Positions 43,877 through 53,849 of a stretch of 64,000 nucleotides of DNA are shown piece by piece; positions within the stretch are counted from its first letter, which is position 1; each line of letters begins with the position of its first letter. The notes beneath the pieces are model-generated. The model searched no databases, was not told the DNA's origin, and saw only the letters and a list, made by a program, of their open reading frames with translations. Source of the DNA: Curtobacterium sp. Leaf261 (GTDB lineage: Bacteria > Actinomycetota > Actinomycetes > Actinomycetales > Microbacteriaceae). The DNA is taken from NCBI RefSeq assembly GCF_001422205.1, contig NZ_LMMJ01000001.1:62001-126000 (forward strand). Reading direction: 5' to 3'. The position numbers and the translations under genes are program-made.

Positions 43877-45349
43877 ATGGCAGCGGGTCGTTCGAGGGAG
43901 CAGCAGGCGCCCACGAGCGGATCGGCGCGGGGGTTGTCCTCGGGGTCGGTGCCGCTCGCGGTGCGGATGCGCCCCACGAGTCTCGACGAGATCGCCGGCC
44001 AGGGTCATCTCCTCGGCCGTGGCTCGCCGCTCGTCTCGCTCGCGACCGGTGACGCCGAGCGGCCCGGTGGCGTCTCCGTGATCCTGTGGGGGCCGCCGGG
44101 CACCGGCAAGACGACGATCGCGCAGGCCATCGCCAGGTCGTCCGGACGCGAGTTCGTCGAGCTCAGCGCCGTGACCGCCGGTGTCAAGGACGTGCGCGAG
44201 GTCATGGAGCGCGCGCTCGCGCACCGGGACCTCTACGGCACGACCACCGTGCTGTTCCTCGACGAGATCCACCGCTTCAGCAAGGCGCAGCAGGACGCGC
44301 TCCTGCCCGGCGTCGAGAACGGATGGGTCATCCTCATCGCGGCGACCACCGAGAACCCCTCGTTCTCGGTCATCTCCCCGCTCCTCTCGCGCTCGCTCCT
44401 GCTCACGCTCAAGCCGCTCACGGACGTCGATCTCGGGCTGCTCGTCGACCGGGCGGTCGAGGACCCGCGCGGGCTCGGCGGCAGTGTCGTCCTGGGCGAC
44501 GAGGCGCGGGCCGCCCTCATCCGCCTGGCATCGGGCGACGCCAGGCGCGCCCTCACCGCACTGGAGGCCGCGGCCCAGTCCGCAGTGGCGTCGGCCGCCG
44601 ACGACGAGGGCACCGTAGCCCGGGGTCCCGCCGAACAGGACGACGACGATGAGGACGACGAGGAGTCCTCGTTGGTCCCGGTCGCGGACGTCGTGGACGC
44701 GGGCAGCACGGTCCCCGTGATCACGGCGGAGACGATCGCGATCGCCGTGGACCGTGCGCTGCTCCGCTACGACCGTCAGGGCGACGAGCACTACGACGTC
44801 ATCAGTGCGTTCATCAAGTCGATCAGGGGCAGTGACGTCGACGCGTCGCTGCACTACCTCGCCCGGATGGTCGAGGCGGGCGAGGACCCGCGGTTCATCG
44901 CCAGGCGCATCATCATCTCCGCATCCGAGGACATCGGCATGGCGGACCCCCAGGCCCTCCCCATCGCGGTCGCCGCGGCACAGGCGGTCCAGCTCATCGG
45001 CATGCCCGAGGGGCGGATCCCGCTCGCCGAGGCCGTGGTCTACCTCGCCACCGCTCCCAAGTCGAACGCCTCCTACAACGGCATCAACGCCGCGATCGCC
45101 GACGTCAGGGCGGGGCGGATGGGCGTGGTGCCGAACCACCTGCGCGATGCGCACTACCCGGGGGCCAAGCGCCTCGGCCACGGCAAGGGGTACGTGTACT
45201 CGCACGACGCCGAGCACGGGGTGGCTCGGCAGCAGTACCTGCCGGATGCCCTCGACGGCACCGAGTACTACTCGCCGACGGGGAACGGCAACGAGCGCGA
45301 GGTCGGTCCGCGGCTCGAGCGCCTCCGCCGCATCATCCGCGGGGAGTAG
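43877..45349 (+). CDS. rarA: Replication-associated recombination protein RarA (MgsA)
   Basis: A 490-residue AAA+ ATPase acting at stalled forks with SSB and the replisome. Walker [10 protein letters not shown] is at about residue 72, Walker [19 protein letters not shown] follows, and sensor regions [17 protein letters not shown] and [11 protein letters not shown] are clear. The C-terminal tetramerisation part includes [21 protein letters not shown] and [13 protein letters not shown]. Between the lid and C-terminal part lies an insertion of about 40 residues, including [13 protein letters not shown], that is not in E. coli RarA. Start fits a leaderless -10 box. Confidence 0.96.
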   Translation: MAAGRSREQQAPTSGSARGLSSGSVPLAVRMRPTSLDEIAGQGHLLGRGSPLVSLATGDAERPGGVSVILWGPPGTGKTTIAQAIARSSGREFVELSAVTAGVKDVREVMERALAHRDLYGTTTVLFLDEIHRFSKAQQDALLPGVENGWVILIAATTENPSFSVISPLLSRSLLLTLKPLTDVDLGLLVDRAVEDPRGLGGSVVLGDEARAALIRLASGDARRALTALEAAAQSAVASAADDEGTVARGPAEQDDDDEDDEESSLVPVADVVDAGSTVPVITAETIAIAVDRALLRYDRQGDEHYDVISAFIKSIRGSDVDASLHYLARMVEAGEDPRFIARRIIISASEDIGMADPQALPIAVAAAQAVQLIGMPEGRIPLAEAVVYLATAPKSNASYNGINAAIADVRAGRMGVVPNHLRDAHYPGAKRLGHGKGYVYSHDAEHGVARQQYLPDALDGTEYYSPTGNGNEREVGPRLERLRRIIRGE

Positions 45350-45548
45350 TCAGCTCGGCCGGTCGCCCCGGGCCGAGTACCCAGCGCAGTCCTGCCCGCC
45401 CGGCCCCGCGCGGTCCTGCCCGCCCGGCCGCGCGCGGTCGGGACCGTTCGGGATCAGCGTGATCCGCGCCTCCAGGCTGGCTTCCGTCGTGCGCGGCCCG
45501 GCGCGCGGTCTCTGTTTCGGCCCACCCGGACGGCACCCCTGCCCGAGT

Positions 45549-45842
45549 GCTCGCACCATGCGCGCGCATCGAGCGACATCGCCACCGCTTCACGACGTCG
45601 CGTTCGTCAGGTCTCGTCGCACCATGCGTTCGCGCTGGATGGACGGGCATCGAGCGACATCGCCACCGCTTCACGACGTCGCGTTCGTCAGGTCTCGTCG
45701 CACCATGCGTTCGCGCTGGATGGACGGGCATCAAGCGACATCGCCACCGCTTCACGACGTCGCGCTCGCCCGGCCTTGTCGCACCATGCGTTCGCACTGG
45801 ATGCACGGGCATCAAGCGACATCGCCACCGGGCTCCGACGTC
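45549..45842. repeat. 81-bp tandem repeat array
   Basis: Full copies start at 45566, 45647 and 45728, with a partial copy at 45809 and a fragment before the first. Copies 1 and 2 are identical over all 81 bp, copy 3 has about seven or eight substitutions, and copy 4 matches only about the first 24 bp. Each contains GCGACATCGCCACCG and TCGCACCATGCG. The identical pair implies a recent duplication. Confidence 0.92.
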
Positions 45843-45982
45843 GTTCCCCGACAACGGCGTCGCCCGATGCGCATGCATCCGGCGACCACCCATGCAGATG
45901 TACGCACCCACCCGCACCCACCCGCACGCACCCACACCTGAACACGGCGCGCGCCGGGTTCCGCAACGCCCTGCGCTCCTGC

Positions 45983-45988
45983 TATCGT
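45983..45988 (+). promoter_or_regulatory. Candidate -10 element (TATCGT) for rpsD
   Basis: TATCGT, preceded at about 18 bp by TTCCGC, is the best promoter upstream of rpsD. Transcription from about 45995 would leave a leader near 190 nt, long enough for the self-regulatory structures often found before ribosomal protein S4 genes. Confidence 0.5.
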
Positions 45989-46184
45989 TGATCCGCCTAC
46001 GACCAGGTTCTCGCGCGCGGCTGCTGTCGAGAACTCAGTGTCAGAGGTTCGGACTGTAGCCGTCCGATCCCACAGGCTCATCCCTCTGAATCCCTTCGCG
46101 GTGCTCGCGATGCGAGTGTCCCTGGTTGCCGTGTGCGCACGGTGGCGGGCCGCGATCCGTTCATTCAGTACAGAAAAGGACCCT

Positions 46185-46814
46185 GTGTCTACCAAGTCAC
46201 GTTCACGCAGCAAGACCCGCCTCTCGCGCGCGCTCGGCATCCCGCTGACGCCGAAGGCGGCCCGTTACCTCGAGAAGCGCCCCTACGGCCCCGGTGAGCA
46301 CGGTCGCACCCGCCGCAAGCAGGACAGTGACTACGCCGTCCGTCTCCGTGAGAAGCAGCGCTTGCGCGCCCAGTACGGCATCCGCGAGAAGCAGCTCCGC
46401 ATCGTCTTCGAAGAGGCCCGCAAGGCCAAGGGCCTGACCGGTGAGAACCTGGTCGAGCTCCTCGAGGAGCGTCTCGACGCCCTCGTGCTCCGTGCCGGGT
46501 TCGCTCGGACCACGGCGCAGGCTCGCCAGATGGTCGTGCACCGTCACATCCTCGTCGACGGCAAGCTCGTCGACCGCCCGTCCTTCCGCGTCAAGGAGGG
46601 CCAGATGATCCACGTCAAGGCCCGTTCCGAGTCGATGGAGCCGTTCCAGGTCGCCGCTGCCGGTGGCCACGTGGACGTCCTCCCGAAGGTCCCGGGGTAC
46701 CTCGAGGTCGAGATCGACAAGCTCCAGGCCCGCCTCGTGCGCCGTCCGAAGCGCGTCGAGGTCCCCGTGACCTGCGAAGTCCAGCTCGTCGTCGAGTACT
46801 ACGCGGCTCGCTGA
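46185..46814 (+). CDS. rpsD: 30S ribosomal protein S4
   Basis: A 209-residue primary 16S rRNA-binding protein. The start GTG is chosen because it gives the family's length and N-terminus (STKSRSRSKTRLSRALGIPLTPKAARYLEK) after an AAAAGGA sequence; longer in-frame starts would translate the leader. The S4 RNA-binding domain (LVELLEERLDALVLRAGFARTTAQARQMVVHRHILVDG) is intact. The zinc-binding cysteines of some S4 proteins are absent, so this is the zinc-free form. rpsD stands alone here, apart from the rpsM-rpsK-rpoA cluster in which it is found in many other bacteria. Confidence 0.97.
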   Translation: MSTKSRSRSKTRLSRALGIPLTPKAARYLEKRPYGPGEHGRTRRKQDSDYAVRLREKQRLRAQYGIREKQLRIVFEEARKAKGLTGENLVELLEERLDALVLRAGFARTTAQARQMVVHRHILVDGKLVDRPSFRVKEGQMIHVKARSESMEPFQVAAAGGHVDVLPKVPGYLEVEIDKLQARLVRRPKRVEVPVTCEVQLVVEYYAAR

Positions 46815-46831
46815 GTCTCAGCACTCCACGC

Positions 46832-46867
46832 CAGAAGGCGGTCCACCACCGGGTGGGCCGCCTTCTG
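46832..46867 (+). terminator. Hairpin terminator after rpsD
   Basis: Two 16-nt arms (46832-46847 and 46852-46867) pair with one wobble around loop ACCG, starting 18 nt after the rpsD stop. Confidence 0.85.
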
Positions 46868-46956
46868 CCGTCGCGGGGCCGGGCGACGGCGCTGCCGGTC
46901 TGGAGGATCGGTGCGTCGCCGCCCCGCGGCCGCCGGTGGTCGCATGGCGCTGGCGG

Positions 46957-46962
46957 TAGGCT
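46957..46962 (+). promoter_or_regulatory. Candidate -10 element (TAGGCT) for the small membrane gene and alaS
   Basis: TAGGCT lies 44 nt before the GTG at 47006; the leader contains GGGAGAGG. It probably also serves alaS, ruvX and mltG downstream. Confidence 0.5.
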
Positions 46963-47005
46963 GGTCGGGCGCGCGGGGGTCGTGCGCCCGAGGGAGAGGC
47001 TCCGC

Positions 47006-47200
47006 GTGAAACCACTGTTCTTCGTCGCCGTCGGCGTCGTCATCGGGTTCCTCGTCGCGCACCAGGTCAACCAGACCACGGGCGGCCGGCGGTTCTTCGC
47101 CGAGCTCGACACCCGCACGAAGGCCTTCCGCGGCGCCATCGTCGACGGCTACCGGTCGCGCGAGGCGGAGCTCCGAGCCCACCCCGCCGCGGGCGTCTGA
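47006..47200 (+). CDS. Small membrane protein upstream of alaS
   Basis: A 64-residue protein with one N-terminal transmembrane helix (VKPLFFVAVGVVIGFLVAH) and a charged cytosolic tail (TRTKAFRGAIVDGYRSREAEL). Similar small proteins of unknown function sit before alaS in actinobacteria. The GTG at 47006 is preceded by GGGAGAGG 6 nt upstream; an upstream in-frame ATG would start inside the rpsD terminator. The length is too short to assign a family. Confidence 0.75.
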   Translation: MKPLFFVAVGVVIGFLVAHQVNQTTGGRRFFAELDTRTKAFRGAIVDGYRSREAELRAHPAAGV

Positions 47201-47263
47201 CCACCACGGCCACGCACGTCGCACCCCGGTCGTTCCACACCCACTCCTCAACAGGGAAGCACC

Positions 47264-49921
47264 ATGCAGACCGCTGAAATCCGTCGCCGCTGGCTCGAGT
47301 TCTTCGGGAACCGCGGGCACACCGTCGTCCCCTCCGCGCCCCTCGTCTCGGACGACCCGTCGCTCCTCTTCGTCGTCGCCGGCATGGTGCCGTTCATCCC
47401 GTACCTGACCGGACTGGTCCCGCCGCCGTACCCGCGTGCGACGAGCGTGCAGAAGGTCATCAGGACGAACGACATCGAGGAGGTCGGGCGCACGCCCCGG
47501 CACGGCACCTTCTTCCAGATGAACGGCAACTTCTCGTTCGGCGACTACTTCAAGGAGCAGGCGATCACCTACGCCTGGGAGCTGCTCACCACGCCGGAGT
47601 CCGACGGCGGCCTCGGGTTCGACCCCGAGGACCTCTGGGTCACGGTGTACGAGGAGGACGACGAGGCGATCGCGATCTGGAAGCAGGTCGCCGGACTCCC
47701 CGACGAGCGTATCCAGCGCCTCGGCAAGGACTCCAACTACTGGTCGACCGGACAGCCGGGCCCCGCCGGGCCCTGCTCGGAGATCTTCTTCGACCGCGGG
47801 CCGGCCTACGGCGTCGACGGCGGCCCGGCGACCGACGACGACCGGTACGTGGAGATCTGGAACCTCGTGTTCATGCAGTACCAGATCGAGAACGTCCGCT
47901 CGAAGGTCGACTTCGACATCGTCGGCGAGCTGCCGAACAAGAACATCGACACCGGGATGGGCCTCGAGCGGGTCGCGTTCATCAAGCAGGGTGTCGACAA
48001 CATGTACGAGATCGACCAGGTCCGCCCGGTCCTCGACCTCGCCGCGCAGCTCTCCGGTCGGCAGTACGGCTCCGTGCACGAGGACGACGTCCGGATGCGA
48101 GTCATCGCCGACCACGTCCGGAGCGCGCTCATGCTCATCTCGGACGGGGTCTCCCCGTCGAACGAGGGCCGCGGCTACATCCTGCGGCGTCTGCTCCGTC
48201 GCGCGGTGCGCTCGATGCGGCTCCTCGGCGTCGAGCGGGCCACCTTCCCGGAGCTGTTCCCGGCGTCGCGCGACGCGATGAAGGCCGCGTACCCCGAGGT
48301 CGAGTCGGACTTCGCCCGGATCTCCCGCATCGCCTACGCAGAAGAAGAGGCGTTCCTCCGCACCCTCGCGCAGGGCACGACCATCCTCGACGTCGCGGTC
48401 GAGCGCGCGAAGGACGACGGCAACCGACCGATCGGCGGAGACACGGCGTTCCTGCTGCACGACACGTTCGGGTTCCCGATCGACCTGACGCTCGAGATGG
48501 CAGACGAGGCCGGGCTGCACGTCGACCGCGCGGCCTTCGACACCCTGATGTCGGACCAGCGCTCGCGTGCCAAGGCGGACGCCAAGAGCAAGAAGCGCGC
48601 GATCGCGGACCTCAGCGTCTACAGCGCGTTCCGGGCGAGGGGCGAGACCGTCTTCACCGGCTACGACGCCCTCGACACCGAGTCGACCATCCTGGGCATC
48701 ATCGTGGACGGCGTCAGCGTCGACCGCGCGGTCGCCGGGGACATCGCCGAGGTCATCCTCGCCGAGACGTCGCTCTACGCCGAGTCCGGCGGCCAGGACG
48801 CCGATCAGGGGGCGATCGTCGGCAACGGCTTCGACCTCGAGGTCCTCGACGTCCAGAAGCCCGTCCCGAACCTCTTCGCGCACACCGTGCAGGTCCGGTC
48901 GGGCGAGGTCGCCGTCGGCGCTGCCGCGACCACGCTCGTCGACGCCGACTACCGCCGTGGAGCGACCCAGGCCCACTCCGCGACACACCTCGTGAACGCT
49001 GCGCTCCGCGAGATCCTCGGCCCGGAGGCGCTCCAGGCCGGTTCGTACAACAAGGCCGGGTACATGCGGCTCGACTTCTCCTGGAGCCAGCCGATCTCGA
49101 CCGACACGCGCTCCGAGATCGAGGACGTCGTGAACACCGCGATCCGGTCCGACCTGCAGGTCGACACGCGCGTGCTGCCGATCGACGATGCCCGCGCGCT
49201 CGGCGCCCAGGCCCTGTTCGGTGAGAAGTACGGCTCCGAGGTGCGGATGGTCGACATCGGCGGTCCGTGGTCCCGCGAGCTCTGCGGTGGCATCCACGTC
49301 GCCTCGAGCGCCCAGGTCGGGCTCGTCAACCTCGTCGGGGAGGGCAGCGTCGGCTCGACGAACCGTCGCGTCGAGGCACTCGTCGGCATCGAGGGCTTCC
49401 GCGACCTCGCGGTCGAGCGGACGATCCTCTCGCAGCTCTCGAGCACGCTCAAGGCTCCTCGCGAGGACGTCCCCGCACGGGTGGCGACGCTCATGGGGGA
49501 CCTCAAGGCCGCTGAGCGTCGCATCGCCGAGTTCGAGTCGGCGAACCTGCAGCAGCGGATCCCTGCGCTCGTGCAGCGCGCGACGACGATGGGCACGACG
49601 ACCGTGGTGGCCGAGACCGTCGCGGGCGTGCAGTCCTCGGACGACCTCCGGAGCATGGCGACGGCGGTGCGCGCACAGCTCGGCGACGACGCAGCCGTGG
49701 TCGTGCTCGGTGCGGTCGTGAACGACAAGCCCGTGGTGCTCGTGGCGACCAACGACGCGGCGCGACGTGCGGGCCTCCAGGCCGGTCCGTTCGCGAAGGA
49801 GGCCGCGGGCATCCTCGGCGGTGGCGGTGGCGGCAAGCCCGACCTGGCACAGGGCGGCGGAACGGACGCGGCGGCACTGCCGGCGGCGCTCCGCGCGGTC
49901 ACCGCACGGATCGCGGGCTAG
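47264..49921 (+). CDS. alaS: Alanyl-tRNA synthetase
   Basis: An 885-residue class II synthetase that charges tRNA-Ala and edits mischarged Ser or Gly. The catalytic core is at the N-terminus (RWLEFFGNRGHTVVPSAPL, PRHGTFFQMNGNFSFGDYF and NKNIDTGMGLERV). The editing domain has the zinc-binding HSATHLVNAALREILG and RELCGGIHVASS blocks. The C-terminal Gly-rich domain (ILGGGGGGKPDLAQGGG) is complete. The start follows CAGGGAAG. ruvX begins 3 nt after its stop. Confidence 0.98.
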   Translation: MQTAEIRRRWLEFFGNRGHTVVPSAPLVSDDPSLLFVVAGMVPFIPYLTGLVPPPYPRATSVQKVIRTNDIEEVGRTPRHGTFFQMNGNFSFGDYFKEQAITYAWELLTTPESDGGLGFDPEDLWVTVYEEDDEAIAIWKQVAGLPDERIQRLGKDSNYWSTGQPGPAGPCSEIFFDRGPAYGVDGGPATDDDRYVEIWNLVFMQYQIENVRSKVDFDIVGELPNKNIDTGMGLERVAFIKQGVDNMYEIDQVRPVLDLAAQLSGRQYGSVHEDDVRMRVIADHVRSALMLISDGVSPSNEGRGYILRRLLRRAVRSMRLLGVERATFPELFPASRDAMKAAYPEVESDFARISRIAYAEEEAFLRTLAQGTTILDVAVERAKDDGNRPIGGDTAFLLHDTFGFPIDLTLEMADEAGLHVDRAAFDTLMSDQRSRAKADAKSKKRAIADLSVYSAFRARGETVFTGYDALDTESTILGIIVDGVSVDRAVAGDIAEVILAETSLYAESGGQDADQGAIVGNGFDLEVLDVQKPVPNLFAHTVQVRSGEVAVGAAATTLVDADYRRGATQAHSATHLVNAALREILGPEALQAGSYNKAGYMRLDFSWSQPISTDTRSEIEDVVNTAIRSDLQVDTRVLPIDDARALGAQALFGEKYGSEVRMVDIGGPWSRELCGGIHVASSAQVGLVNLVGEGSVGSTNRRVEALVGIEGFRDLAVERTILSQLSSTLKAPREDVPARVATLMGDLKAAERRIAEFESANLQQRIPALVQRATTMGTTTVVAETVAGVQSSDDLRSMATAVRAQLGDDAAVVVLGAVVNDKPVVLVATNDAARRAGLQAGPFAKEAAGILGGGGGGKPDLAQGGGTDAAALPAALRAVTARIAG

Positions 49922-49924
49922 GCC

Positions 49925-50368
49925 GTGCGGACCGGGCGCCGCATCGGCGTCGACGTCGGGCGCGCCCGGATCGGCATCGCGGTCTGCGATCGCGACGGCC
50001 TCCTGGCCACCCCGGTGGAGACCGTGCAGCGCGACGACGACCGCGACCTCGTGCGGATCCTGGCGATCGCCGGGGAGTATGAAGCGCTCGAGGCGGTGGT
50101 CGGTCTGCCGATCTCGCTCTCCGGCGGGGACACACCGTCCACACAGGACGCGCGGGAGTTCGCGGCACGCATCGCGGAGCACCTGCCGGTCCGGCTCGTG
50201 GACGAACGGCTCTCGACGGTGTCCGCTCAGCGCGGGATGCAGCAGGCCGGTCGGAACACGAAGAAGTCCCGCGCCGTGATCGATCAAGCCGCCGCTGTTA
50301 TCATTCTGCAACATGCGCTCGACCGCGAGCGTGCGGGAGGCACCCCACCGGGGATCGCGCTCCCGTAG
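49925..50368 (+). CDS. ruvX: Putative pre-16S rRNA nuclease / Holliday junction resolvase-like YqgF
   Basis: A 147-residue RNase H-fold protein. E. coli YqgF processes the 16S rRNA 5' end; earlier annotations call it a resolvase. The opening GVDVGRARIGIAVCDRDG, the VGLPISLSGGDTPS loop and VDERLSTVSAQRGM with the final acidic KKSRAVIDQAAAVIILQ are the family's active-site elements. GTG 49925 lies 3 nt after alaS, so they are coupled. The alaS-ruvX-mltG-aro order is typical of actinobacteria. Confidence 0.94.
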   Translation: MRTGRRIGVDVGRARIGIAVCDRDGLLATPVETVQRDDDRDLVRILAIAGEYEALEAVVGLPISLSGGDTPSTQDAREFAARIAEHLPVRLVDERLSTVSAQRGMQQAGRNTKKSRAVIDQAAAVIILQHALDRERAGGTPPGIALP

Positions 50369-50392
50369 ATCCGAGAGACTTCGCGAGGACCG

Positions 50393-51967
50393 TTGGCAGA
50401 CGACCTGGACTGGCACGACATCATCGCGCCCGGCACCGCAGCCGGGCGGCGTGCCGCATCGAACGACCCTTCCACTGACGACGCGGGTGCACGCGACGGC
50501 GCCGGGAGGCCCGTGGCCGGGCCCGGCGCGTCGGCATCCCCTGACGGCGCACCGACCGCACACGAGCCGGTGGCGGCGGCAGACGAACCGGTCCAGCAGC
50601 ACCGCTCGCGCCGGGAGGCCCGTGCGGCCGCCGCGGAGCAGGGTCGTGGTCGGCGCGGCGCGGTGGGCGGAGCGACCGTGCCGACGGAGCAGGAGCCGGA
50701 GCAGGTCGAGATCCACGAGTTGCTGGCGGACTCGGTCGACGGCGCTGGACGTGCGGAGGCCGGTGTCACTGGCGGGGCTGGGGGCTCTCGCCCGGGGGAC
50801 GGGTCGGACGGACTCGGCGGATCGGGTGGTTCCGGCGGGTCGGGTGGTTCCGGCCGCGGCGGAGGCGGACGGACGCCGCGTGAGCCGCGGGAGCCACGAC
50901 GGAAGCGTTCGCGCGGGGCCGTCATCGCGGGCATCGTCATCGTCGCGGTCGTCGTCGTCGGTGGCGTGGGGGCTGCAGCGTTCGTCGTGCCGAAGGTGCA
51001 GTCCATCGCCGCGAAGTTCTCCGGGACACCGGAGCCGACCGACTACACCGGCAGCGGACACGGCGCGGCCACGATCACGATCAAGGAGGGCGACATCGGG
51101 CAGGACGTCGCCAAGACCCTCGAGCGTGACGGTGTCGTGAAGAGTTCCGGTGCGTTCTACAAGCTGCTGCTCGCGAGTCCAGACGTGCAGTTCCAGCCGG
51201 GCTCGTACCAGCTCAAGAAGCAGATGAGCTCGAAGTCGGCGCTGTCCGCACTGCAGGACGCCAAGAACAAGGTCACGGCGTCGATCCTCATCCAGGAGGG
51301 CGCGGTCCTCAAGGACGTCGAGGCGTCGATGGTCGCGAAGGCCGGTCTCTCGCAGTCCGACGTCGAGGCCGCTGCCAACGACGTGTCGGCCTACGGGCTC
51401 CCGGCCGGGACGACGAGTCTCGAGGGGTGGCTGTTCCCCGCGACCTACCCGGTCAACCCGTCGTGGACGGCGAAGCAGTACTTCCAGTACATGGTGAACA
51501 CGATGTACTCCAAGCTCGACGCCGCGGGTGTGCCGGTCGACCAGCGGGCACACATCGTGACGTTCGCCGCCCTCATCCAGAAGGAGGCCGGGCTCGCGGC
51601 CGACTACCCGAAGGTCGCGCGGGTGTTCCAGAACCGGATCGACCAGGGCATGCCGCTGCAGTCCGATGCGACCGTGGCGTACGGCACCGGGCACACCGAC
51701 CGGGTCACCACGACCGACTCCGAGCGTGCCGATGCGTCGGACCCGTACAACACCTACCAGCACCTCGGACTGCCGCCCGGACCGATCTCGAACCCCGGCA
51801 CGATCGCGATCGACGCTGCGATGCACCCGGCGGACGGGTCGTGGCTGTACTTCGTGACGGTGAACCTCGACACGGGCGAGACGACGTTCTCGGACACCTA
51901 CGCCGAGCACCAGGTCGCGGTGAAGCAGTTCCAGGCCTGGCTCCGCGCGCACCCCGACTACCAGTAG
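50393..51967 (+). CDS. mltG: Endolytic transglycosylase MltG
   Basis: A 524-residue membrane enzyme that cuts nascent glycan strands. It has a Pro/Gly/Arg-rich cytosolic region of about 175 residues, one helix (about 178-200), a LysM-like part and the YceG domain with the catalytic Glu in [22 protein letters not shown] and the later VAYGTGHT and [20 protein letters not shown]. The start is a TTG 24 nt after ruvX; its [10 protein letters not shown] beginning resembles related proteins. A Gly/Ser repeat ([11 protein letters not shown]) lies in the linker. Confidence 0.93.
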   Translation: MADDLDWHDIIAPGTAAGRRAASNDPSTDDAGARDGAGRPVAGPGASASPDGAPTAHEPVAAADEPVQQHRSRREARAAAAEQGRGRRGAVGGATVPTEQEPEQVEIHELLADSVDGAGRAEAGVTGGAGGSRPGDGSDGLGGSGGSGGSGGSGRGGGGRTPREPREPRRKRSRGAVIAGIVIVAVVVVGGVGAAAFVVPKVQSIAAKFSGTPEPTDYTGSGHGAATITIKEGDIGQDVAKTLERDGVVKSSGAFYKLLLASPDVQFQPGSYQLKKQMSSKSALSALQDAKNKVTASILIQEGAVLKDVEASMVAKAGLSQSDVEAAANDVSAYGLPAGTTSLEGWLFPATYPVNPSWTAKQYFQYMVNTMYSKLDAAGVPVDQRAHIVTFAALIQKEAGLAADYPKVARVFQNRIDQGMPLQSDATVAYGTGHTDRVTTTDSERADASDPYNTYQHLGLPPGPISNPGTIAIDAAMHPADGSWLYFVTVNLDTGETTFSDTYAEHQVAVKQFQAWLRAHPDYQ

Positions 51968-51983
51968 GACGCCCGCGGTCGTC

Positions 51984-52016
51984 GACACCCCTGTTCCGTC
52001 TCGGAGCGGGGGTGTC
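51984..52016 (+). terminator. Hairpin after mltG
   Basis: GACACCCC (51984-51991) and GGGGTGTC (52009-52016) form an 8-bp stem, with a small inner CCG/CGG pairing in the 17-nt loop. It begins 16 nt after the mltG stop and ends 25 nt before aroC. Confidence 0.6.
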
Positions 52017-52041
52017 GTCCTCCCTGTGGGAGGATGGGCGC

Positions 52042-53274
52042 ATGCTTCGTTGGTTGACCGCAGGTGAGTCGCACGGACCCGAACTGATCGCCGTGCTCGA
52101 GGGTCTCCCCGCGGGCGTCCCGGTGTCCTTCGACCGGATCCGCGAGGACCTCGCGCGCCGGAAGCTCGGCTACGGCCGTGGCTCCCGGATGAAGTTCGAG
52201 CAGGACGAACTGCACGTCTCCGGCGGCGTCCGGCACGGGTTCTCGCTCGGCAGCCCGGTCGCGATCCGCATCGGCAACACCGAGTGGCCGAAGTGGGTCG
52301 AGGTGATGAACCCGGAGCCGGTCGAGGAGACCGAGGCGTCGCGTGGTCGTTCGGCACCGCTCACCCGCCCGCGCCCGGGCCACGCCGATCTCGTCGGCAT
52401 GCAGAAGTACGGCTTCGACGAATCCAGGCCGATCCTCGAACGCGCGTCGGCGCGCGAGACCGCGGCTCGTGTCGCACTCGGTGCCGTCGCCAAGGCGTTC
52501 CTCGGCGAACTCGGCATCCGCTCGGTGAGCCACACGCTGCAGGTCGGCACCGTCCGCGTGCCCGACGACACCGCACTGCCGATGCCCGACGACGTCGATC
52601 GGCTGGACGACGACCAGCTCCGCTGCTTCGACGCGGAGACGAGCGCGCGCATGGTGACCGAGGTCGAGTCCGCCAAGAAGGACGGGGACACCCTCGGCGG
52701 GGTCGTCGAGGTCCTGTTCTACGGGGTGCCGCCCGGCCTCGGGTCGCACGTGCACTGGGACCGTCGTCTCGACGCCCGTCTCGCCGCCGCGATCATGGGG
52801 ATCCAGGCCATCAAGGGCGTCGAGGTCGGCGACGGCTTCGCGACCGCCGGTCGTCGCGGTTCCGCGGCGCACGACGAGCTCTACCGCGAAGACGGCGAGA
52901 TCACCCGCGGGACCGACCGTGCGGGCGGCACCGAGGGCGGCATGTCGACCGGCACCGTGCTCCGCGTCCGCGCCGGCATGAAGCCCATCGCCACGATCCC
53001 GCACGCGCTGCACACCATCGACGTCGCGACCGGAGAGGACGCTGCCGCGCACCACCAGCGCTCGGACGTCTGCGCGGTGCCCGCTGCGGGTGTCGTTGCC
53101 GAGGCCATGGTCGCGCTCGTGCTCGCGGACGCGGTGCTCGAGAAGTTCGGCGGCGACAACGTCGTCGAGACCAAGCGCAACATGGACGCCTACCTCGCGG
53201 CCATCCCGGAGACCCTGCAGACCCGCCGCGCCGAGACGACAGCCTCGCCGGCGTCGCACACCTCGGCCTGGTGA
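52042..53274 (+). CDS. aroC: Chorismate synthase
   Basis: A 410-residue FMN-dependent lyase, last step of the shikimate pathway. Conserved blocks are [63 protein letters not shown] and [17 protein letters not shown]. The ATG follows GGGAGG by 9 nt. The stop overlaps the aroK GTG by 4 nt. A separate dehydroquinase, shikimate dehydrogenase and EPSP synthase are not in this window. Confidence 0.97.
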   Translation: MLRWLTAGESHGPELIAVLEGLPAGVPVSFDRIREDLARRKLGYGRGSRMKFEQDELHVSGGVRHGFSLGSPVAIRIGNTEWPKWVEVMNPEPVEETEASRGRSAPLTRPRPGHADLVGMQKYGFDESRPILERASARETAARVALGAVAKAFLGELGIRSVSHTLQVGTVRVPDDTALPMPDDVDRLDDDQLRCFDAETSARMVTEVESAKKDGDTLGGVVEVLFYGVPPGLGSHVHWDRRLDARLAAAIMGIQAIKGVEVGDGFATAGRRGSAAHDELYREDGEITRGTDRAGGTEGGMSTGTVLRVRAGMKPIATIPHALHTIDVATGEDAAAHHQRSDVCAVPAAGVVAEAMVALVLADAVLEKFGGDNVVETKRNMDAYLAAIPETLQTRRAETTASPASHTSAW

Positions 53275-53849
53275 GCGAGCAGTCGACGACGACGTCGACC
53301 GCTGGTCCGGCCGGGCGGCCCGTCGTCATCATCGGGCCGATGGGCGCCGGCAAGTCGAGCGTCGGCAAGCGGGTCGCGAAGGCGCTCGGACTGCCGTTCA
53401 CCGACACCGACCGGATGATCGTTCGATCGCACGGACCGATCAGCGGCATCTTCGCCGCGCGTGGTGAGACCGAGTTCCGGGCACTCGAGGCGCAGGCCGT
53501 GGCAGACGCGATGACGATCGGCGGGGTGATCTCGGTCGGCGGCGGTGCCGTGACGCACGGAGCCACGCGCGAGGCACTGGCCGGTGCGCGGATCGTGCTG
53601 CTGACGGTGTCGCCCGAGGCCGTCGCCGAGCGGATCTCCGGGACCAAGCGCCCGTTGCTCGCGACCGGCGGGATCGATGCCTGGACGACGATCGCCGACG
53701 AGCGCGCGGCCACGTACGCCGAGCTCGCCCACGTGGTCGTCGACACCTCGCGCCGTCCGATGTCGCGCGTCGTCGAGGACGTCGTCGCCTGGGTCCGGGC
53801 CCACGATCCCGAGTCCGCCGACACCCATCCCGACCAGGAGGAACTGTGA
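53271..53849 (+). CDS. aroK: Shikimate kinase
   Basis: A 192-residue enzyme that phosphorylates shikimate. Walker A is [11 protein letters not shown] (about residues 22-32); shikimate-binding parts are [21 protein letters not shown] and [10 protein letters not shown], and the lid is [13 protein letters not shown]. Its GTG overlaps the aroC stop and its stop overlaps the aroB GTG, so the three genes form a tightly coupled unit. Confidence 0.96.
   Translation: MSEQSTTTSTAGPAGRPVVIIGPMGAGKSSVGKRVAKALGLPFTDTDRMIVRSHGPISGIFAARGETEFRALEAQAVADAMTIGGVISVGGGAVTHGATREALAGARIVLLTVSPEAVAERISGTKRPLLATGGIDAWTTIADERAATYAELAHVVVDTSRRPMSRVVEDVVAWVRAHDPESADTHPDQEEL

Larger units (their letters stand above)
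45350..46184. other. 835-bp gene-free stretch between rarA and rpsD
   Basis: No convincing gene lies here. 45375-45440 carries short GC-rich direct repeats (TCCTGCCCGCCCGGCC). 45456-45540 contains a CGCCTCCAGGC motif found elsewhere between genes. 45549-45842 is an 81-bp tandem array. 45895-45940 carries short CACCCACCCG repeats. 45983 onwards has the rpsD promoter and a leader of about 190 nt. Several frames stay open across the array only because 81 is a multiple of three. Confidence 0.8.

Noticed and set aside
45549..45842. Possible CRISPR array
   Set aside because: The repeats are directly adjacent with no unique spacers and no cas genes are nearby; the same applies to the 23-bp array at 21992.
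45333..45935. A 200-codon minus-strand frame across the 81-bp repeats
   Set aside because: The repeat unit is divisible by three, so several frames remain open; the peptide has no recognisable features and no ribosome-binding site.
46799..52357. A 1,852-codon open frame on the minus strand opposite alaS, ruvX and mltG
   Set aside because: It is a shadow of GC-rich codons in the true plus-strand genes, has Arg/Asp/Val-rich random composition and spans several known genes.
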